Positions 22,801-36,200 of a DNA stretch of 64,000 nt are shown here, one piece after another. The stretch comes from Meandrina meandrites (Eukaryota; Cnidaria; Anthozoa; Scleractinia; Meandrinidae), in contig OY855911.1 in assembly GCA_963693305.1 (NCBI GenBank), positions 35,019,439-35,083,438 of the forward strand, read 5' to 3'. The position numbers were made by a program, and so were the translations under genes. The notes beneath the pieces were generated by a model. The model did no database searches. It saw only the letters and a program-made list of their open reading frames with translations, and was not told the DNA's origin. Each line of letters starts with the position of its first letter. Position 1 is the first letter of the stretch.

Positions 22801-22838
22801 AAGATACATATAAACATTTAGATCACTTTACCTTTTAG
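19803..22838 (+). CDS. Non-LTR retrotransposon polyprotein (APE endonuclease + reverse transcriptase)
   Basis: Intact 1,011-residue ORF. Residues 1-26 are a short leader with a hydrophobic stretch, followed by GDIAQNPGP (27-35), a 2A-like motif with Ala in place of the usual Glu. An apurinic-type endonuclease follows: HWNIQHL (Asn50), LTETF (Glu83), GIYRPP (156-161), GDFN (189-192) and SDHLPV (His255). The reverse transcriptase is at roughly 540-800, with NYRPISVLP, FIDYKKAFD (catalytic Asp634), GVPQGSILGP (from 690) and YADDT (from 721). The C-terminal region has the LYASTVWTS and RLWNTIP blocks typical of CR1/jockey relatives. The product nicks a target site and copies element RNA at the nick. 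No frameshift or stop is visible, so it may be active. Assignment to L2 rather than CR1 needs a tree. Confidence 0.93.
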   Translation: MAYYLKASAILRFTRDLLFVNVLILCGDIAQNPGPGAASRGVGLKVCHWNIQHLTDCKLEEIRVKLTNPNNGEDKPDILILTETFCSAKVPDSFYSTPGFHLHRKDRIGRSGGGILAFVNSSLQVKRREDLEATDVECLWLETCPFKSKRPLLIAGIYRPPSYKAADDKRLGKNIENAHLLNREIVILGDFNIDFLCAKKVQKHSLLKTMRNLNMSQLVHKITRPVSKTCLDHIWSSHPERLHSVRVMSSGISDHLPVIVTRKLIKCPKNNKDQHRTITYRDIKGLNKEQFVSSLHEAPWDCAFVFEDTNDVVDAWYNVFNDIIDEHLPLKQKRVKRKIQPKWFNTEILKGIKARDKLLNKARKSQTERDWNAFKRAKNTVTQLIRSTKQSYFKDKVTENKNNSRKLWNLIKCLSNDDKGAESGIKEIVENETNITDKQTIAEILNSFFVDQPKNLVAALGLSSLTVPSTVTSARQDISAFDLPNITQKRVVELLLSIPTHKATGDDGISAKILRIAAPAIAPSLTKLLNHGLSTQTFPTTWKIAKVTPVFKGNGSRNDKNNYRPISVLPILSKVLEKHICEHLCNFLRENDFFHPLQSGFRKSHSTETALIRLVDQLLFNLDNDKVTGLVFIDYKKAFDLIDHKLLLSKLKALGVGERSLPMFRDYLSGRRQFVNIDGYYSTQRALTLGVPQGSILGPILFLVFINDLPAALQHSVVDIYADDTTISYSTHYMAAPNDISNGLQTDIDEIMIWSADNKMILNESKTKSMLVTGKRLGKKLEQSTLQLHVNSTELEQVSSHKLLGVTIDSQLTFDQHVENLCTKLSQRIAVLRKIRRSLPLDQRKLYYNAMIKQTMLYASTVWTSCSAENLQRVFKLQKRAARVILNADTKANSVQLFRELDWVPFYHEANVNRLSMVYKRLSGDCPYYLSQMLIRNADINERSSRHGLLNLVCPRFKRESEGGRSFTVSTTRLWNTIPSTIRNEPSLVSFKKATFKFFKDTYKHLDHFTF

Positions 22839-23058
22839 TTAACTCTTTTATATCAATCTCGCCATTTTAGAGTAATTTTTACCTAGTTTTTATATTATAG
22901 CGTATTTTAAACTAAATTTTGTAATTTTAGATTGTTAGATTTTTAGCATTATTTTTAGTTCTCGATTGTATTTTATATTAGAGGGCCACTGGTTTGACAG
23001 TTTTTTACTGTTATGTGTTTACCCTCTATAAATAAAGTTGATTATTATTATTATTATT

Positions 23059-23945
23059 AGGGCAAAAAGCCGGGTTGACGAACGTCGTCCAATTGCGTTC
23101 AAAACGCGTTTTTTCGACTTTCCCCATCGGGGCGAAACGAAAAAACACCCTTAGGATCGAATACCACGAGGTCGGTTTCATACCACCATTTTGAGTGGGC
23201 TTTTCCAAGCAGGGCAAAAAGCCGGGTTGACGAACGTCGTCCAATTGCGTTCAAAACGCGTTTTTTCGACTTTCCCCATCGGGGCGAAACGAAATAACAC
23301 CCTTGGGATCGAATTCCACGAGGTCGGTTTCATACCACCATTTTGAGTGGGCTTTTCCAAGCAGGGCAAAAAGCTGGGTTGACGAACGTCGTCCAATTGC
23401 GTTCAAAACGCGTTTTTTCGACTTTCCCCATCGGGGGGAAACGAAAAAACACCCTTAGGATCGAATACCACGAGGTCGGTTTCATACCACCATTTTGAGT
23501 GGGCTTTTCCAAGCAGGGCAAAAAGCCGGGTTGACGAACGTCGTCCAATTGCGTTCAAAACGCGTTTTTTCGACTTTCCCCATCGGGGCGAAACGAAATA
23601 ACACCCTTGGGATCGAATTCCACGAGGTCGGTTTCATACCACCATTTTGAGTGGGCTTTTCCAAGCAGGGCAAAAAGCTGGGTTGACGAACGTCGTCCAA
23701 TTGCGTTCAAAACGCGTTTTTTCGACTTTCCCCATCGGGGGGAAACGAAGAAACACCCTTAGGATCGAATACCACGAGGTCGGTTTCATACCACCATTTT
23801 GAGTGGGCTTTTCCAAGCAGAGCAAAAAGCCTGTTTGACGAACGTCGTCCAATTGTGTTCAAAACGCGTTTTTTCGACTTTCCCCATCGGGGCGAAACGA
23901 AATAACACCCTTGGGATCGAATTCCACCAGGTCGGTTTCATACCA
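23059..23945 (+). repeat. 152-bp satellite, subfamily A, right of the retrotransposon
   Basis: Continuation of the interrupted array. Monomers with GAATACCACGAGG and GAATTCCACGAGG alternate strictly over several copies, so a two-monomer unit of 304 bp is repeated. Confidence 0.96.
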
Positions 23946-26265
23946 CCATTTTGGGTGGGCTTTACCAAGCAGCGGAAAACGCCGGGATGACGAAGTTCTT
24001 CCGATTGGGTTGAAAACTCGTTTTGTCGAGTTTTCCCATCGGGACGAAACAAAAAAACACCCTTGGGATCGAATTCCACGAGGTCGGTTTCATACCAACA
24101 TTTTTGCTGGGCCCTTGCAAGCAGTGCAAAAAGGCGGGTTGACAAAGGTCGTCCATTTGCCTTGAAAACTCGTTTTTTCGACTTTCCCCGTCGGAGCGAA
24201 ACGAAAAAACACCCTTGGGATCGAATTCCACGAGGTCGGTTTCATACCACCATTTTGGGTTGGTTTTACCAAGCAGAGGAAAACGCCGGGTTGACGAAGG
24301 TCGTCCAATTGCGTTCAAAACTCGTTTTTTCGACTTTCCCCATCGGGGCGAAACGAAAAAGCACCCTTGGGATCGATTTCCACGAGGTCGGTTTCATACC
24401 ACCATTTTGGGTGGGCTTTACGAAGCAGCGGAAAACGCCAGGATGACGAAGTCCTTCCAATTGGGTTGAAAACTCGTTTTTTCGACTTTCCCCATCGGAG
24501 CGAAACGAAAAAACACACTTGGGATCGAATTCCACGAGGTCGGTTTTATACCACCATTTTGGGTTGGACTTACCAAGCAGCGGAAAAGGCCGGGTTGACG
24601 AAGGTCTTCCAGTTGCGTTGAAAACTCGTTTTGTCGAGTTCCCCCATCAGGGGGAAACAAAAAAAAACCCTTGGGATCGAATTCCATGAGGTCGGTTTCA
24701 TACCACCATTTTTTCTGGGCTTTTGCATGCAGTTCAAAAAGCCGGGTTGACGAAGGTCGTCCAATTGCGTTGAAAACTCGTTTCGTCGAGTTTCCCCATC
24801 GGGGCGAAACGAAAAAACACCCTTGGGTTCGAATTCCACGAGGTCGGTTTCATACCACTATTTTTGCTGGGCTTTACAAAGCAGCGGAAAACGCTGGGTT
24901 GACGAAGGTCGTCCAGTTGCGTTCAAAACTCGTTTTGTCGAGTTTCCCGATCGGGGCGAAACGAAAAAACACCCTTGGGTTCGAATTCCACGAGGTCGGT
25001 TTCATACCACCATTTTTGCTGGGCTTTACCAAGAAGCGGAAAACGCCGGGTTGACGAAGGTCGTCCAATTGCGTTCAAAACTCGTTTTGTCGAGTTTCCC
25101 CATCGGTGAGAAACGAAAAAACACCCTTGAGATCGAATTCCACGAGGTCGGTTTCATACCACCATTTTGGGTGGGATTTACCAAGGAGCGGAAAACGCCG
25201 GGTTGACGAAGGTCGTCCAATTGCGTTGAAAACTCGTTTTTTCGAGTCTCCCCATATGGGCGAATCGAAAAAACACCCTTTGGATCGAATTCCACGAGGT
25301 CGGTTTCACACCACCATTTTGGGTGGGCTTTTCCCAGCAACGCAAAAAGCCGGGTTGACGAAGGTCGTCCAATTGCGTTCAAAACTCGTTTTGTCGAGTT
25401 TCCCGATCGGGGCGAAACGAAAAAACACCCTTGGGTTCGAATTCCACGAGGTCGGTTTCATACCCCTATTTTTGCTGGGCTTTACCAAGCAGCGGAAAAC
25501 GCTGGGTTGACGAAGGTCGTCCAATTGCGTTCAAAACTCGTTTTGTCGAGTTTCCCCATCGGGGCGAAACGATAAAACACCCTTGGGTTCGAATTCCACG
25601 AGGTCGGTTTCATACCCCTATTTTTGCTGGGCTTTACCAAGCAGCGGAAAACGCCGGGTTGACGAAGGTCGTCCAATTGCGTTCAAAACTCGTTTTGTCG
25701 AGTTTCCCCATCGGGGCGAAACGAAAAAACACCCTTGTGATCGAATTCCACGAGGTCGGTTTCATACCACCATTTTGGATTGGACTTACCAAGCAGCGGA
25801 AAAGGCCGGGTTGACGAAGGTCTTCCAGTTGCGTTGAAAACTCGTTTTGTCGAGTTCCCCCATCAGGGGGAAACAAAAAAAAAACCCTTGGGATCGAATT
25901 CCATGAGGTCGGTTTCATACCACCATTTTTTCTGGGCTTTTGCATGCAGCGCAAAAAGCCGGGTTGACCAACGTCGTCCAATTGCGTTCAAAACTCGCTT
26001 TTTCGACTATCCCCATCGGGGCAAAACGAAAAGACACCCTTGGGATCGAATTCCACGAGGTCGGTTTCATACCACCATTTTGGGGTGAATTTACCAAGTA
26101 GCGGAAAACGCTGGGTTGACGAAGGTCGTCCAATTGCGTTCAAAACTCTTTTTTTTGAGATTCCCCATCGGGGCGAAACGAAAAAACACCCTTGGGATCG
26201 AATTCCACGAGTTTGGTTTCAAACCACAATTTTGGGTCGGCTTTTGCAAGCAGCGCAAAAAGCCA
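23946..26265 (+). repeat. 152-bp satellite, divergent subfamily B, forward
   Basis: Same period and frame as subfamily A, but with AAGCAGCGGAAAACGCC, GACGAAGGTCGTCC and AAAACTCGTTTT in place of the A forms. Copies are more divergent from each other than in A. It ends at the junction with the heptad satellite after AAAAAGCCAGCTG. Confidence 0.95.
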
Positions 26266-26998
26266 GCTGTGTAGTGCACAGAGTACAGTGTACCGTGTCT
26301 AGTGCACAGAGTACAGTGTACCGTGTATAGTGCACAGTGCAGAGAGTACAGTGTACCGTGTATTGTGCACAGAGTACAGTGTACCGTGTATGGTGCACAG
26401 TGCACAGAGTACAGTGTACCGTGTATAGTGCACAGAGTAGAGTGTACCGTGTATAGTGCACAGTGCAAAGAGTACAGTGTACCGTGCATAGTGCACAGTG
26501 CAGAGAGTACAGTGTACCGTGTATAGTGCAAAGAGTACAGTGTACCGTGTATAGTGCACAGAGTACAGTGTACCGTGTATAGTGCACAGTGCACAGAGTA
26601 CAGTGTACCCTGTATAGTGCACAGTGCAAAGAGTACAGTGTACCGTGTTTAGTGCACAGGGCATAGAGTACAGTGTACCATGTATAGTGCACAGAGTACT
26701 GTGTACCGTTTATGGTGTACAGTGCACAGAGTACAGTGTACCGTGTATAGTGCACAGTGCAGAGAGTACAGTGTACCGTGTATTGTGCACAGAGTACAGT
26801 GTACCGTGTATGGTGCAAAGTGCCCAGAGTACAGTGTACCGTGTATAGTGCACAGAGTACAGTGTACCGTGTATAGTGCAAAGAGTACAGTGTACCGTGT
26901 ATAGTGCACAGAGTAGAGTGTACCGTGTATAGCGCACAGTGCACAGAGTACAGTGTACCGTGCATAGTGCACAGTGCAGAGAGTACAGTGTACCGTGC
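26266..26998 (+). repeat. Heptad satellite, forward segment 1
   Basis: Tandem units of 28 and 35 bp containing GAGTACAGTGTACC and GTGTATAGTGCACA. Each unit is a string of 7-bp blocks. The segment ends at an orientation switch at GTGCAC near 27,000. Confidence 0.97.
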
Positions 26999-29855
26999 AC
27001 TGTGCACTATACACGGTACACTCTACTCTGTGCACTATACACGGTACACTGTACTCTGTGCACTATACACGGTACACTGTACTCTGTGCACTATACACGG
27101 TACACTGTACTCTTTGCACTGTGCACCATACACGGTACACTGTACTCTGTGCACAATACACGGTACACTGTACTCTCTGCACTGTACACTATACACGGTA
27201 CACTGTACTCTGTGCACTGTACACCATACACGGTACACAGTACTCTGTGCTCTATACACGGTACACTGTACTCTATGCCCTTAGCACTAAACACGGTACA
27301 CTGTACTCTGTGCACTGTGCACTATACACGGCACACTGTACCCTGCGCACTGTGTACTATACACGGTACACTGTACTCTGTGCACTGTGCACTATACATG
27401 GTACACTGTACTCTGTGCACTATACACGGCACACTGTACTCTGTTCACTATACACGGTACACTGTGCTCTGTGTACTGTACACCATACACGGCACACAGT
27501 ACTCTGTGCACTATACACGGTATACTGTACTCTGTGCACTGTGCACTGTGCACTATACACGGTACACTGTACCCTGTGCACTGTGTACTATACACGGTAA
27601 ACTGTACTCTGTGCACTGTGCACTATACACGGTACCCTGTACTCTGCGCACTATACACGGTACACTGTACTCTGTGCACTATACACGGTACACTGTACTC
27701 TTTCCACAATACACGGTACACTGTACTCTGTGCACTATACACAGTACACTGTACTCTCTGCACTGTGCACTATGCACGGTACACTGTACTCTGTGCACTG
27801 TGCACTGTTTTCTAATACACGGTACACTCTACTCTGTGCACTATACACGGAACACTGTACTCTGTGCACTAGACACGGTACACTGTACTCTGTGCACTAT
27901 ACACGGTACACTGTACTCTATGCCCTGTGCACTAAACACGGTACACTGGACTCTGTGCACTGTGCACTATACACGGTACACTGTACCCTGTGCACTGTGT
28001 ACTATACACGGTACACTGTACTCTGTGCACTGTGCACTATACACGGTACACTGTACTCTGTGCACTATACACGGCACACTGTACTCTGTTCACTATACAC
28101 GGTACACTGTACTCTGTGCACTGTACACCATACACGGTGCACAGTACTCTGTGCACTATACACGGTACACTGTACTCTATGCCCTGTGCACTAAACACGG
28201 TACACTGTACTCTGTGCACTGTGCACTATACACGGTACACTGTACCCTGTGCACTGTGTACTATACACTGTACACTGTACTGTGTGCACTGTGCACTATA
28301 CACGGTACACTGTACTCTGTGCACTGTGCACTATACACGGTACACTGTACCCTGTGCACTGTGTACTATACACGGTACACTGTACTGTGTGCACTGTGCA
28401 CAATACACGGTACACTGTACTCTGCACTGTGCACTATACACGGTACACTGTACTCTGTGCACTGTACACCATACACGGTACACAGTACTATGTGCACTAT
28501 ACACAGTACACTGTACTCTAAGCCCTGTGCACTAAACAAGTTACACTGTACTCTGTGCACTGTGCACTATACACGGTACACTGTACCCTGTGCACCGTGT
28601 ACTATACACGGTACACTGTACTCTGTGCACTGTGCACTATACACGGTACACTGTACTTTGTGCACTATACACGGCACACTGTACTCTGTTCACTATACGC
28701 GGTACACTGTACTCTGTGCACTGTACACCATACACGGTACACAGTACTCTGTGAACTATACACGGTACACTGTACTCGGTGCACTGTGCACTATACACGG
28801 TACACTGTACCCTGTGCACTGTGTACTATACATGGTACACTGTACTCTGTGCACTGTGCACTATACACGGTACACTGTACTCTGTGCACTATACACGGCA
28901 CACTGTACTCTGTTCACTATACACGGTACACTGTACTCTGTGCACTGTGCACTATACACGGTACACTGTACTGTGTGCACTATACACGGCACACTGTACT
29001 CTGTTCACTATACACGGTACACTGTACTCTGTGCACTGTACACCATACACGGTACACAGTACTCTGTGCACTATACACGGTACACTGTACTCTCTGCGCT
29101 GTGCACTATACACAAAACACTGTACTCTGTGCACTGTGCATTGTGCACTATACACGGTACACTGTACTCTGTGCACTGTGCACTATACACGGTACACTGT
29201 ACTCTGTGCACTGTGCACTGTTTTCTAATACACGGTACACTGTACTCTGTGCACTATACACAGTACACTGTACTCTGTGCACTGTGCACTATAAACGGTA
29301 CACTGTACTCTGTGCACTATACACGGTACACTGTACTCTGTGCACTGTGTACTATACACGGTACACTGTACTGTGTTCACTATACATGGTACACTGTGCA
29401 CGGTGCACTATACACGGTACACTGTACTCTGTGCACTGTCCACTATACACATTACCCTGTACTCTGTGCACTATCCACGGTACACTGTACTCTGTGCCCT
29501 GTGCACTATACGTGGTACAGTGTACTCTGTGCACTGTGCACTATACACGGTACACTGTACTCTGTGCACCGTGCACTATACACGGTACACTGTACTCTGT
29601 GCACTGTGCACTATACACGGTGCACTGTACTCTGTGCACTGTGCACTATACACGGTACACTGTACTCTGTGTGCTGTGCACTATACACGGTACACTGTAC
29701 GCTGTGCACTGTGCACTATACACGGTACACTGTACTCTGTGCACTGTGCACTATAAACAGTACACTGTACTCTGCACTTTACACGGTACACTGTACTCTA
29801 TGCCCAGTGCACTAAACACGGTACACTGTACTCTGTGCACTGTGCACTATACACG
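26999..29855 (-). repeat. Heptad satellite, reverse segment 1
   Basis: Same repeat read on the opposite strand (CACTATACACGGTACACTG on the plus strand). Units of 28, 35 and 42 bp are mixed. The diagnostic variant TTTTCTAATACACGG occurs near 27.81 and 29.22 kb. Confidence 0.97.
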
Positions 29856-30271
29856 CCCGGGGGGGTTACTTGGGCCAATCTTTGTTGGGTATGTGCCGCT
29901 AGCCTCTCAGAACCCCTACCCCATTATAGTCATATTCTATGGCCAATTATAGACCCCATCTTAGTCACTTTTGGGTAAATGTAATTTTCATGACCCCAAC
30001 TTAGTCACGTAATGGGAGCCGTTTGTCAAATATTAAACAACAGCAATGAATACGGTAACTTTTTCTTTTTGGCGAATCTTTCCGTTTATAAATCACAACT
30101 TGCCAGAATTTTCTTACCCTCAAAATCCCAGAAAAGTGTGACCCCATTCTAGTCACCCTATAAAAAGTGCTTGAAAAAGCGGCCCCATTATAGTCAGTCC
30201 TGTCGTGAAAATGCGACCCCATCCAGCGGCACATCCCCATTAGCCCATTTATAGGAAGTGCCCCCTCTGGG
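29856..30271 (+). mobile_element. 416-bp hAT-like non-autonomous element, copy 1
   Basis: The ends are CCCGGGGGGGTTACTT and, on the other strand, CCCGGAGGGGGCACTTCC. Both lead to ATGTGCCGCT about 35 bp further in, forming imperfect terminal inverted repeats. TATACACG is directly repeated on both sides (29848-29855 and 30272-30279), an 8-bp target duplication as expected for hAT-type insertion. No coding capacity. Confidence 0.85.
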
Positions 30272-33200
30272 TATACACGGTACACTGTACTCTGTGCACT
30301 GTGCACTATACACGGTACACTGTACTCTGTGCACTGTGCACTAAACACGGTACACTGTACTCTGTGCACTATACACGGTACACTGTACTATGTTCACTAT
30401 ACATGGTACACTGTACTCTGTGCACTGTACTCTGTGCACTGTGCACTATACACGGTACACTGTACTCTGTGCACTATACACGGTACACTGTACTCTGTGC
30501 ACTGTGCACTGTGAACTATACACGGTACACTGTACTCTGTGCACTGTGCACTATACACGGTATAGTAGTATATACGGTATATACACGGTATATACACTGT
30601 ACTCTGGGCGCTGTGCACTATACACGGTACACTGTACTCTGTGCACTGTGCACTGTGCACTATACACGGTACACTGTACTCTGTGCACTGTGCACTATAC
30701 ACGGTACACTGTACTCTGTGCACTGTGCACTATACACGGTACACTGGACTCAGTGAACTGTGCTCTATACACGGTACACTGTACTCTGTGCACTGTGCAC
30801 TATACACGGTACACTGTACTCTTTGCACTATACACGGTACACTGTACTCTGTGCACTATACACGGTACACTGTACTCTCTGCACTGTGCACTATGCACGG
30901 TACACTGTACACTGTGCACTGTGCACTATACACGGTACACTGGACTCAGTGAACTGTGCTCTATACACGGTACACTGTACTCTGTGCACTGTGCACTATA
31001 CACGGTACACTGTACTCTTTGCACTATACACGGTACACTGTACTTTGTGCACTATACACGGTACACTGTACTCTCTGCACTGTGCACTATGCACGGTACA
31101 CGGTACACTGTACACTGTGCACTATAAACGGTACACTGTACTCTGTGCACTATACACGGTACACTGTACTCTGTGCACTGTACACCATACACGGTACACA
31201 GTACTCTGTGCACTATACACTCTACACTGTACTCTTTACGCTGTGCACTATACACGGTACACTGTACTCTGTGCACTGTGCACTGTGCACTATACACGGT
31301 ACACTGTACTCTGAGCACTATGAACTGTGCACTATACACGGTACACTGTACTCTGTGCACTGTGCACTATACACGGTACACTGTACTCTGAGCACTATGC
31401 ACTGTGCACTATACATGGTACACTGTACTCTGTGCACTGTGCACTATACACGGTACACTGTACTCTGTGCACTGTGCACTATACACGGTACACTGGACTC
31501 TGTGCACTGTGCACTGTTTTCTAATACATGGTACACTGTACTCTGTGCACTATACACAGTACTCTGTGCACTGTGCAGTATAAACGGTACACTGTACTCT
31601 GTGCACTATACACGGTACACTGTACTCTGTGATCTGTGTACTATACACGGTACACTGTACTCTGTTCACTATACATTGTACACTGTGCACTGTGCACTAT
31701 ACACGGTACACTGTACTCTGTGCACTGTCCACTATACACAGTACCCTGTAGTCTGTGCACTATCCACGGTACACTGTACTCTGTGCCCTGTGCACTATAC
31801 GTGGTACACTGTACTCTGTGCACTGTGCACTATACACGGTACACTGTACTCTGTGCACTATACACGGTACACTGTACTCGGTGCACCGTGCACTATACAC
31901 GGTACACTGTACCATGTCCACTGTACACTATACACGGTGCACTGTACTCTGTGCACTGTGCACTATACACGGTACACTGTACTCTGTGTGCTGTGCACTA
32001 TACACGGTACACTGTACGCTGTGCACTGTGCACTATACACGGTACACTGTACTCTGTGCACTGTGCACTATACACTGTACACTGTACTCTGCACTTTACA
32101 CGGTACACTGTACTCTATGCCCTGTGCAGTGAACACGGTACACTGTACTCTGTGCACTGTGCACTATACACGGTACACTGTACTCTGTGCACTGTGCACT
32201 ATACACGGTACACTGTATTCTGTGCACTGTGCACTAAACACGGTACACTGTACTCTGTGCACTATACACGGTACACTGTACTATGTTCACTATACACAGT
32301 ACACTGTACTCTGTGCACTGTACTATGTGCACTGTACACTATACACGGTACACTGTACTCTGTGCACTATACACGGTACACTGTACTCTGTGCACTGTGC
32401 ACTATACACGGTACACTGTACTCTGTGCACTGTGCACTATACACGGTACACTGTACTCTGTGCACTGTGCACTATACACGGTACACTGTACTCTGTGCAC
32501 TGTGCAGTATAAACGGTACACTGTACTCTGTGCACTATACACGGTACACTGTACTCTGTGCACTGTGTACTATACACGGTACACTGTACTCTGTTCACTG
32601 TGCACTATACACAGTACACTGTACTCTGCACTATACACGGTACACTGTAATTTATGCCCTGTGCACTAAACACGGTACACTGTACTCTGTGCACTGTGCA
32701 CTATACACGGTACACTGTACGCTGTGCACTGTGTACTATACACGGTACACTGTACTCTGTGCACTGTGAACTATACACGGTACACTGTACTCTGTGCACT
32801 ATACACGGCACACTGTACTCTGTTCACTATACACGGTACACTGTACTCTGTGCACTGTACACCATACACGGTACACAGAACTCTGTGCACTATACACTCT
32901 ACACTGTACTCTTTACGCTGTCCACTATACACAGTACACTGTACTCTCTGCACTGTGCACTGTGCACTATACACGGTACACTGTACTCTGAGCACTATGC
33001 ACTGTGCACTATACACGGTACACTGTACTCTGTGCACTGTGCACTATACACGGTACACTGTACTCTGAGCACTATGCACTGTGCACTATACACGGTACAC
33101 TGTACTCTGTGCACTGTGCACTATACACGGTACACTGTACTCTGTGCACTGTGCACTATACACGGTACACTGGACTCAGTGCACTGTCCACTATGCACGG

Positions 33201-36200
33201 TAAACTGTACTCTGTGCACTGTGCACTATACACGGTACACTCTACTGTGTGCACTATACACGGTACACTGTACTCTGTACACTATACACGGTACACTGTA
33301 CTCTGCGCACTGTGCACTGTGCACTATACACGGTACACTGTACTCTGTGCACTGTGCACTATACACGGTATAGTAGTATATACGGTATATACACGGTATA
33401 TACACTGTACTCTGTGCGCTGTGCACTATACACGGTACACTGTACTCTTTGCACTGTGCACTGTGCACTATACACGGTACTCTGTACTCTGTGCACTGTG
33501 CACTATACACGGTACACTGTACTCTGTGCACTGTGCACTATACACGGTACACTGGACTCAGTGCACTGTGCTCTATACACGGTAAACTGTACTCTGTGCA
33601 CTGTGCACTATACACGGTACACTCTACTCTGTGCACCATACACGGTACACTGTACTCTGTGCACTGTGCACTATACACGGTATAGTAGTATATACGGTAT
33701 ATACACGGTATATACACTGTACTCTGTGCGCTGTGCACTATACACGGTACACTGTACTCTGTGCACTGTGCACTGTGCACTATACACGGTACACTGTACT
33801 CTGTGCACTGTGCACTATACACGGTACACTGTACTCTGTGCACTGTGCACTGTTTTCTAATACAAGGTACGCTGTACTCTGTGCACTATACACAGTACTC
33901 TGTGCACTGTGCACTATAAACGGTACACTGTACGCTGTGCACTATACACGGTACACTGTACTCTGTGCACTGTGTACTATACACGGTACACTGTACTCTG
34001 TTCACTATACATGGTACACTGTGCACTGTGCACTATACACGGTACACTGTACTCTGTGCACTGTCCACTATACACAGTACCCTGTACTCTGTGCACTATC
34101 CACGGTACACTGTACTCTGTGCCCTGTGCACTATATGTGGTACACTGTACTCTGTGCACTGTGCACTATACACGGTACACTGTACTCTGTGCACCGTGCA
34201 CTATACACGGTACACTGTACCCTGTGCACTGTGCACTATACACGGTGCACTGTACTCTGTGCACTGTGCACTATACACGGTACACTGTACTCTGTGTGCT
34301 GTGCACTTTACACGGTACACTGTATGCTGTGCACTGTGCACTATACACGGTACACTGTACTCTGTGCACTGTGCACTATACACTGTACACTGTACTCTGC
34401 ACTTTACACGGTACACTGTACTCTATGCCCTGTGCACTGAACACGGTACACTGTACTCTGTGCACTGTGCACTATACACGGTACACTGTACTCTGTGCAC
34501 TGTGCACTATACACGGTACACTGTACTCTGTGCACTGTGCACTAAACACGGTACACTGTACTCTGTGCAATATACACGGTACACTGTACTATGTTCACTA
34601 TACACGGTACACTGTACTCTGTGCACTGTACTCTGTGCACTGTACACTATACACGGTACACTGTACTCTGTGCACTATACACGGTACACTGTACTCTGTG
34701 CACTGTGCACTATACACGGTACACTGTACTCTGTGCACTGTGCACTATACACGGTACACTGTACTCTGTGCACTGTGCACTATACACGGTACACTGTACT
34801 CTGAGCACTATGCACTGTGCACTATACACGGTACACTGTACTCTGTGCACTGTGCACTATACACGGTACACTGTACTCTGTGCACTGTGCACTATACACG
34901 GTACACTGGACTCAGTGCACTGTCCACTATGCACGGTAAACTGTTCTCTGTGCACTGTGCACTATACACGGTACACTCTACTCTGTGCACTATACACGGT
35001 ACACTGTACTCTGTACACTATACACGGTACACTGTACTCTGTGCACTGTGCACTGTGCACTATACACGGTACACTGTACTCTGTGCACTGTGCACTATAC
35101 AAGGTATAGTAGTATATACGGTATATACACGGTATATACACTGTACTCTGTGCGCTGTGCACTATACACGGTACACTGTACTCTTTGCACTGTGCACTGT
35201 GCACTATACACGGTACTCTGTACTCTGTGCACTGTGCACTATACACGGTACACTGTACTCTGTGCACTGTGCACTATACACGGTACACTGGACTCAGTGC
35301 ACTGTGCTCTATACACGGTACACTGTACTCTGTGCACTGTGCACTATACACGGTACACTCTACTCTGTGCACCATACACGGTACACTGTACTCTGTGCAC
35401 TATACACGGTACACTGTACTCTGTGCACTGTGCACTGTGCACTATACACGGTACACTGTACTCTGTGCACTGTGCACTATACACGGTATAGTAGTATATA
35501 CGGTATATACACGGTATATACACTGTACTCTGTGCGCTGTGCACTATACACGGTACACTGTACTCTGTGCACTGTGCACTGTGCACTATACACGGTACAC
35601 TGTACTCTGTGCACTGTGCACTATACACGGTACACTGTACTCTGTGCACTGTGCACTGTTTTCTAATACAAGGTACGCTGTACTCTGTGCACTATACACA
35701 GTACTCTGTGCACTGTGCACTATAAACGGTACACTGTACGCTGTGCACTATACACGGTACACTGTACTCTGTGCACTGTGTACTATACACGGTACACTGT
35801 ACTCTGTTCACTATACATGGTACACTGTGCACTGTGCACTATACACGGTACACTGTACTCTGTGCACTGTCCACTATACACAGTACCCTGTACTCTGTGC
35901 ACTATCCACGGTACACTGTACTCTGTGCCCTGTGCACTATATGTTGTACACTGTACTCTGTGCACTGTGCACTATACACGGTACACTGTACTCTGTGCAC
36001 CGTGCACTATACACGGTACACTGTACCCTGTGCACTGTGCACTATACACGGTGCACTGTACTCTGTGCACTGTGCACTATACACGGTACACTGTACTCTG
36101 TGTGCTGTGCACTTTACACGGTACACTGTATGCTGTGCACTGTGCACTATACACGGTACACTGTACTCTGTGCACTGTGCACTATACACTGTACACTGTA

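Larger units (their letters stand above)
19338..23058 (+). mobile_element. Apparently full-length CR1/L2-type non-LTR retrotransposon
   Basis: About 3.7 kb inserted within a 152-bp satellite monomer. The satellite stops after AAGCAGGGCA and resumes with AGGGCAAAAAG, so AGGGCA (19332-19337 and 23059-23064) is a 5-6 bp target duplication. It carries one long ORF, a 3' UTR, AATAAA at 23031 and an (ATT)n tail at 23041-23058. The 5' leader (19338-19802) has no gag-like ORF. The intact frame and clear duplication suggest a recent insertion. Confidence 0.92.

Noticed and set aside
26266..26998. Resemblance to a CRISPR array (28-bp repeats with short spacers)
   Set aside because: The supposed spacers are 0, 7 or 14 bp of the same heptad, the genome is eukaryotic and there are no cas genes.
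26939..29815. A 958-codon open frame and dozens of similar long frames in 26-49 kb and 54.6-56.5 kb
   Set aside because: They follow from the heptad satellite, occur on both strands and in overlapping frames, lack any domain and change frame with every 28-bp unit.
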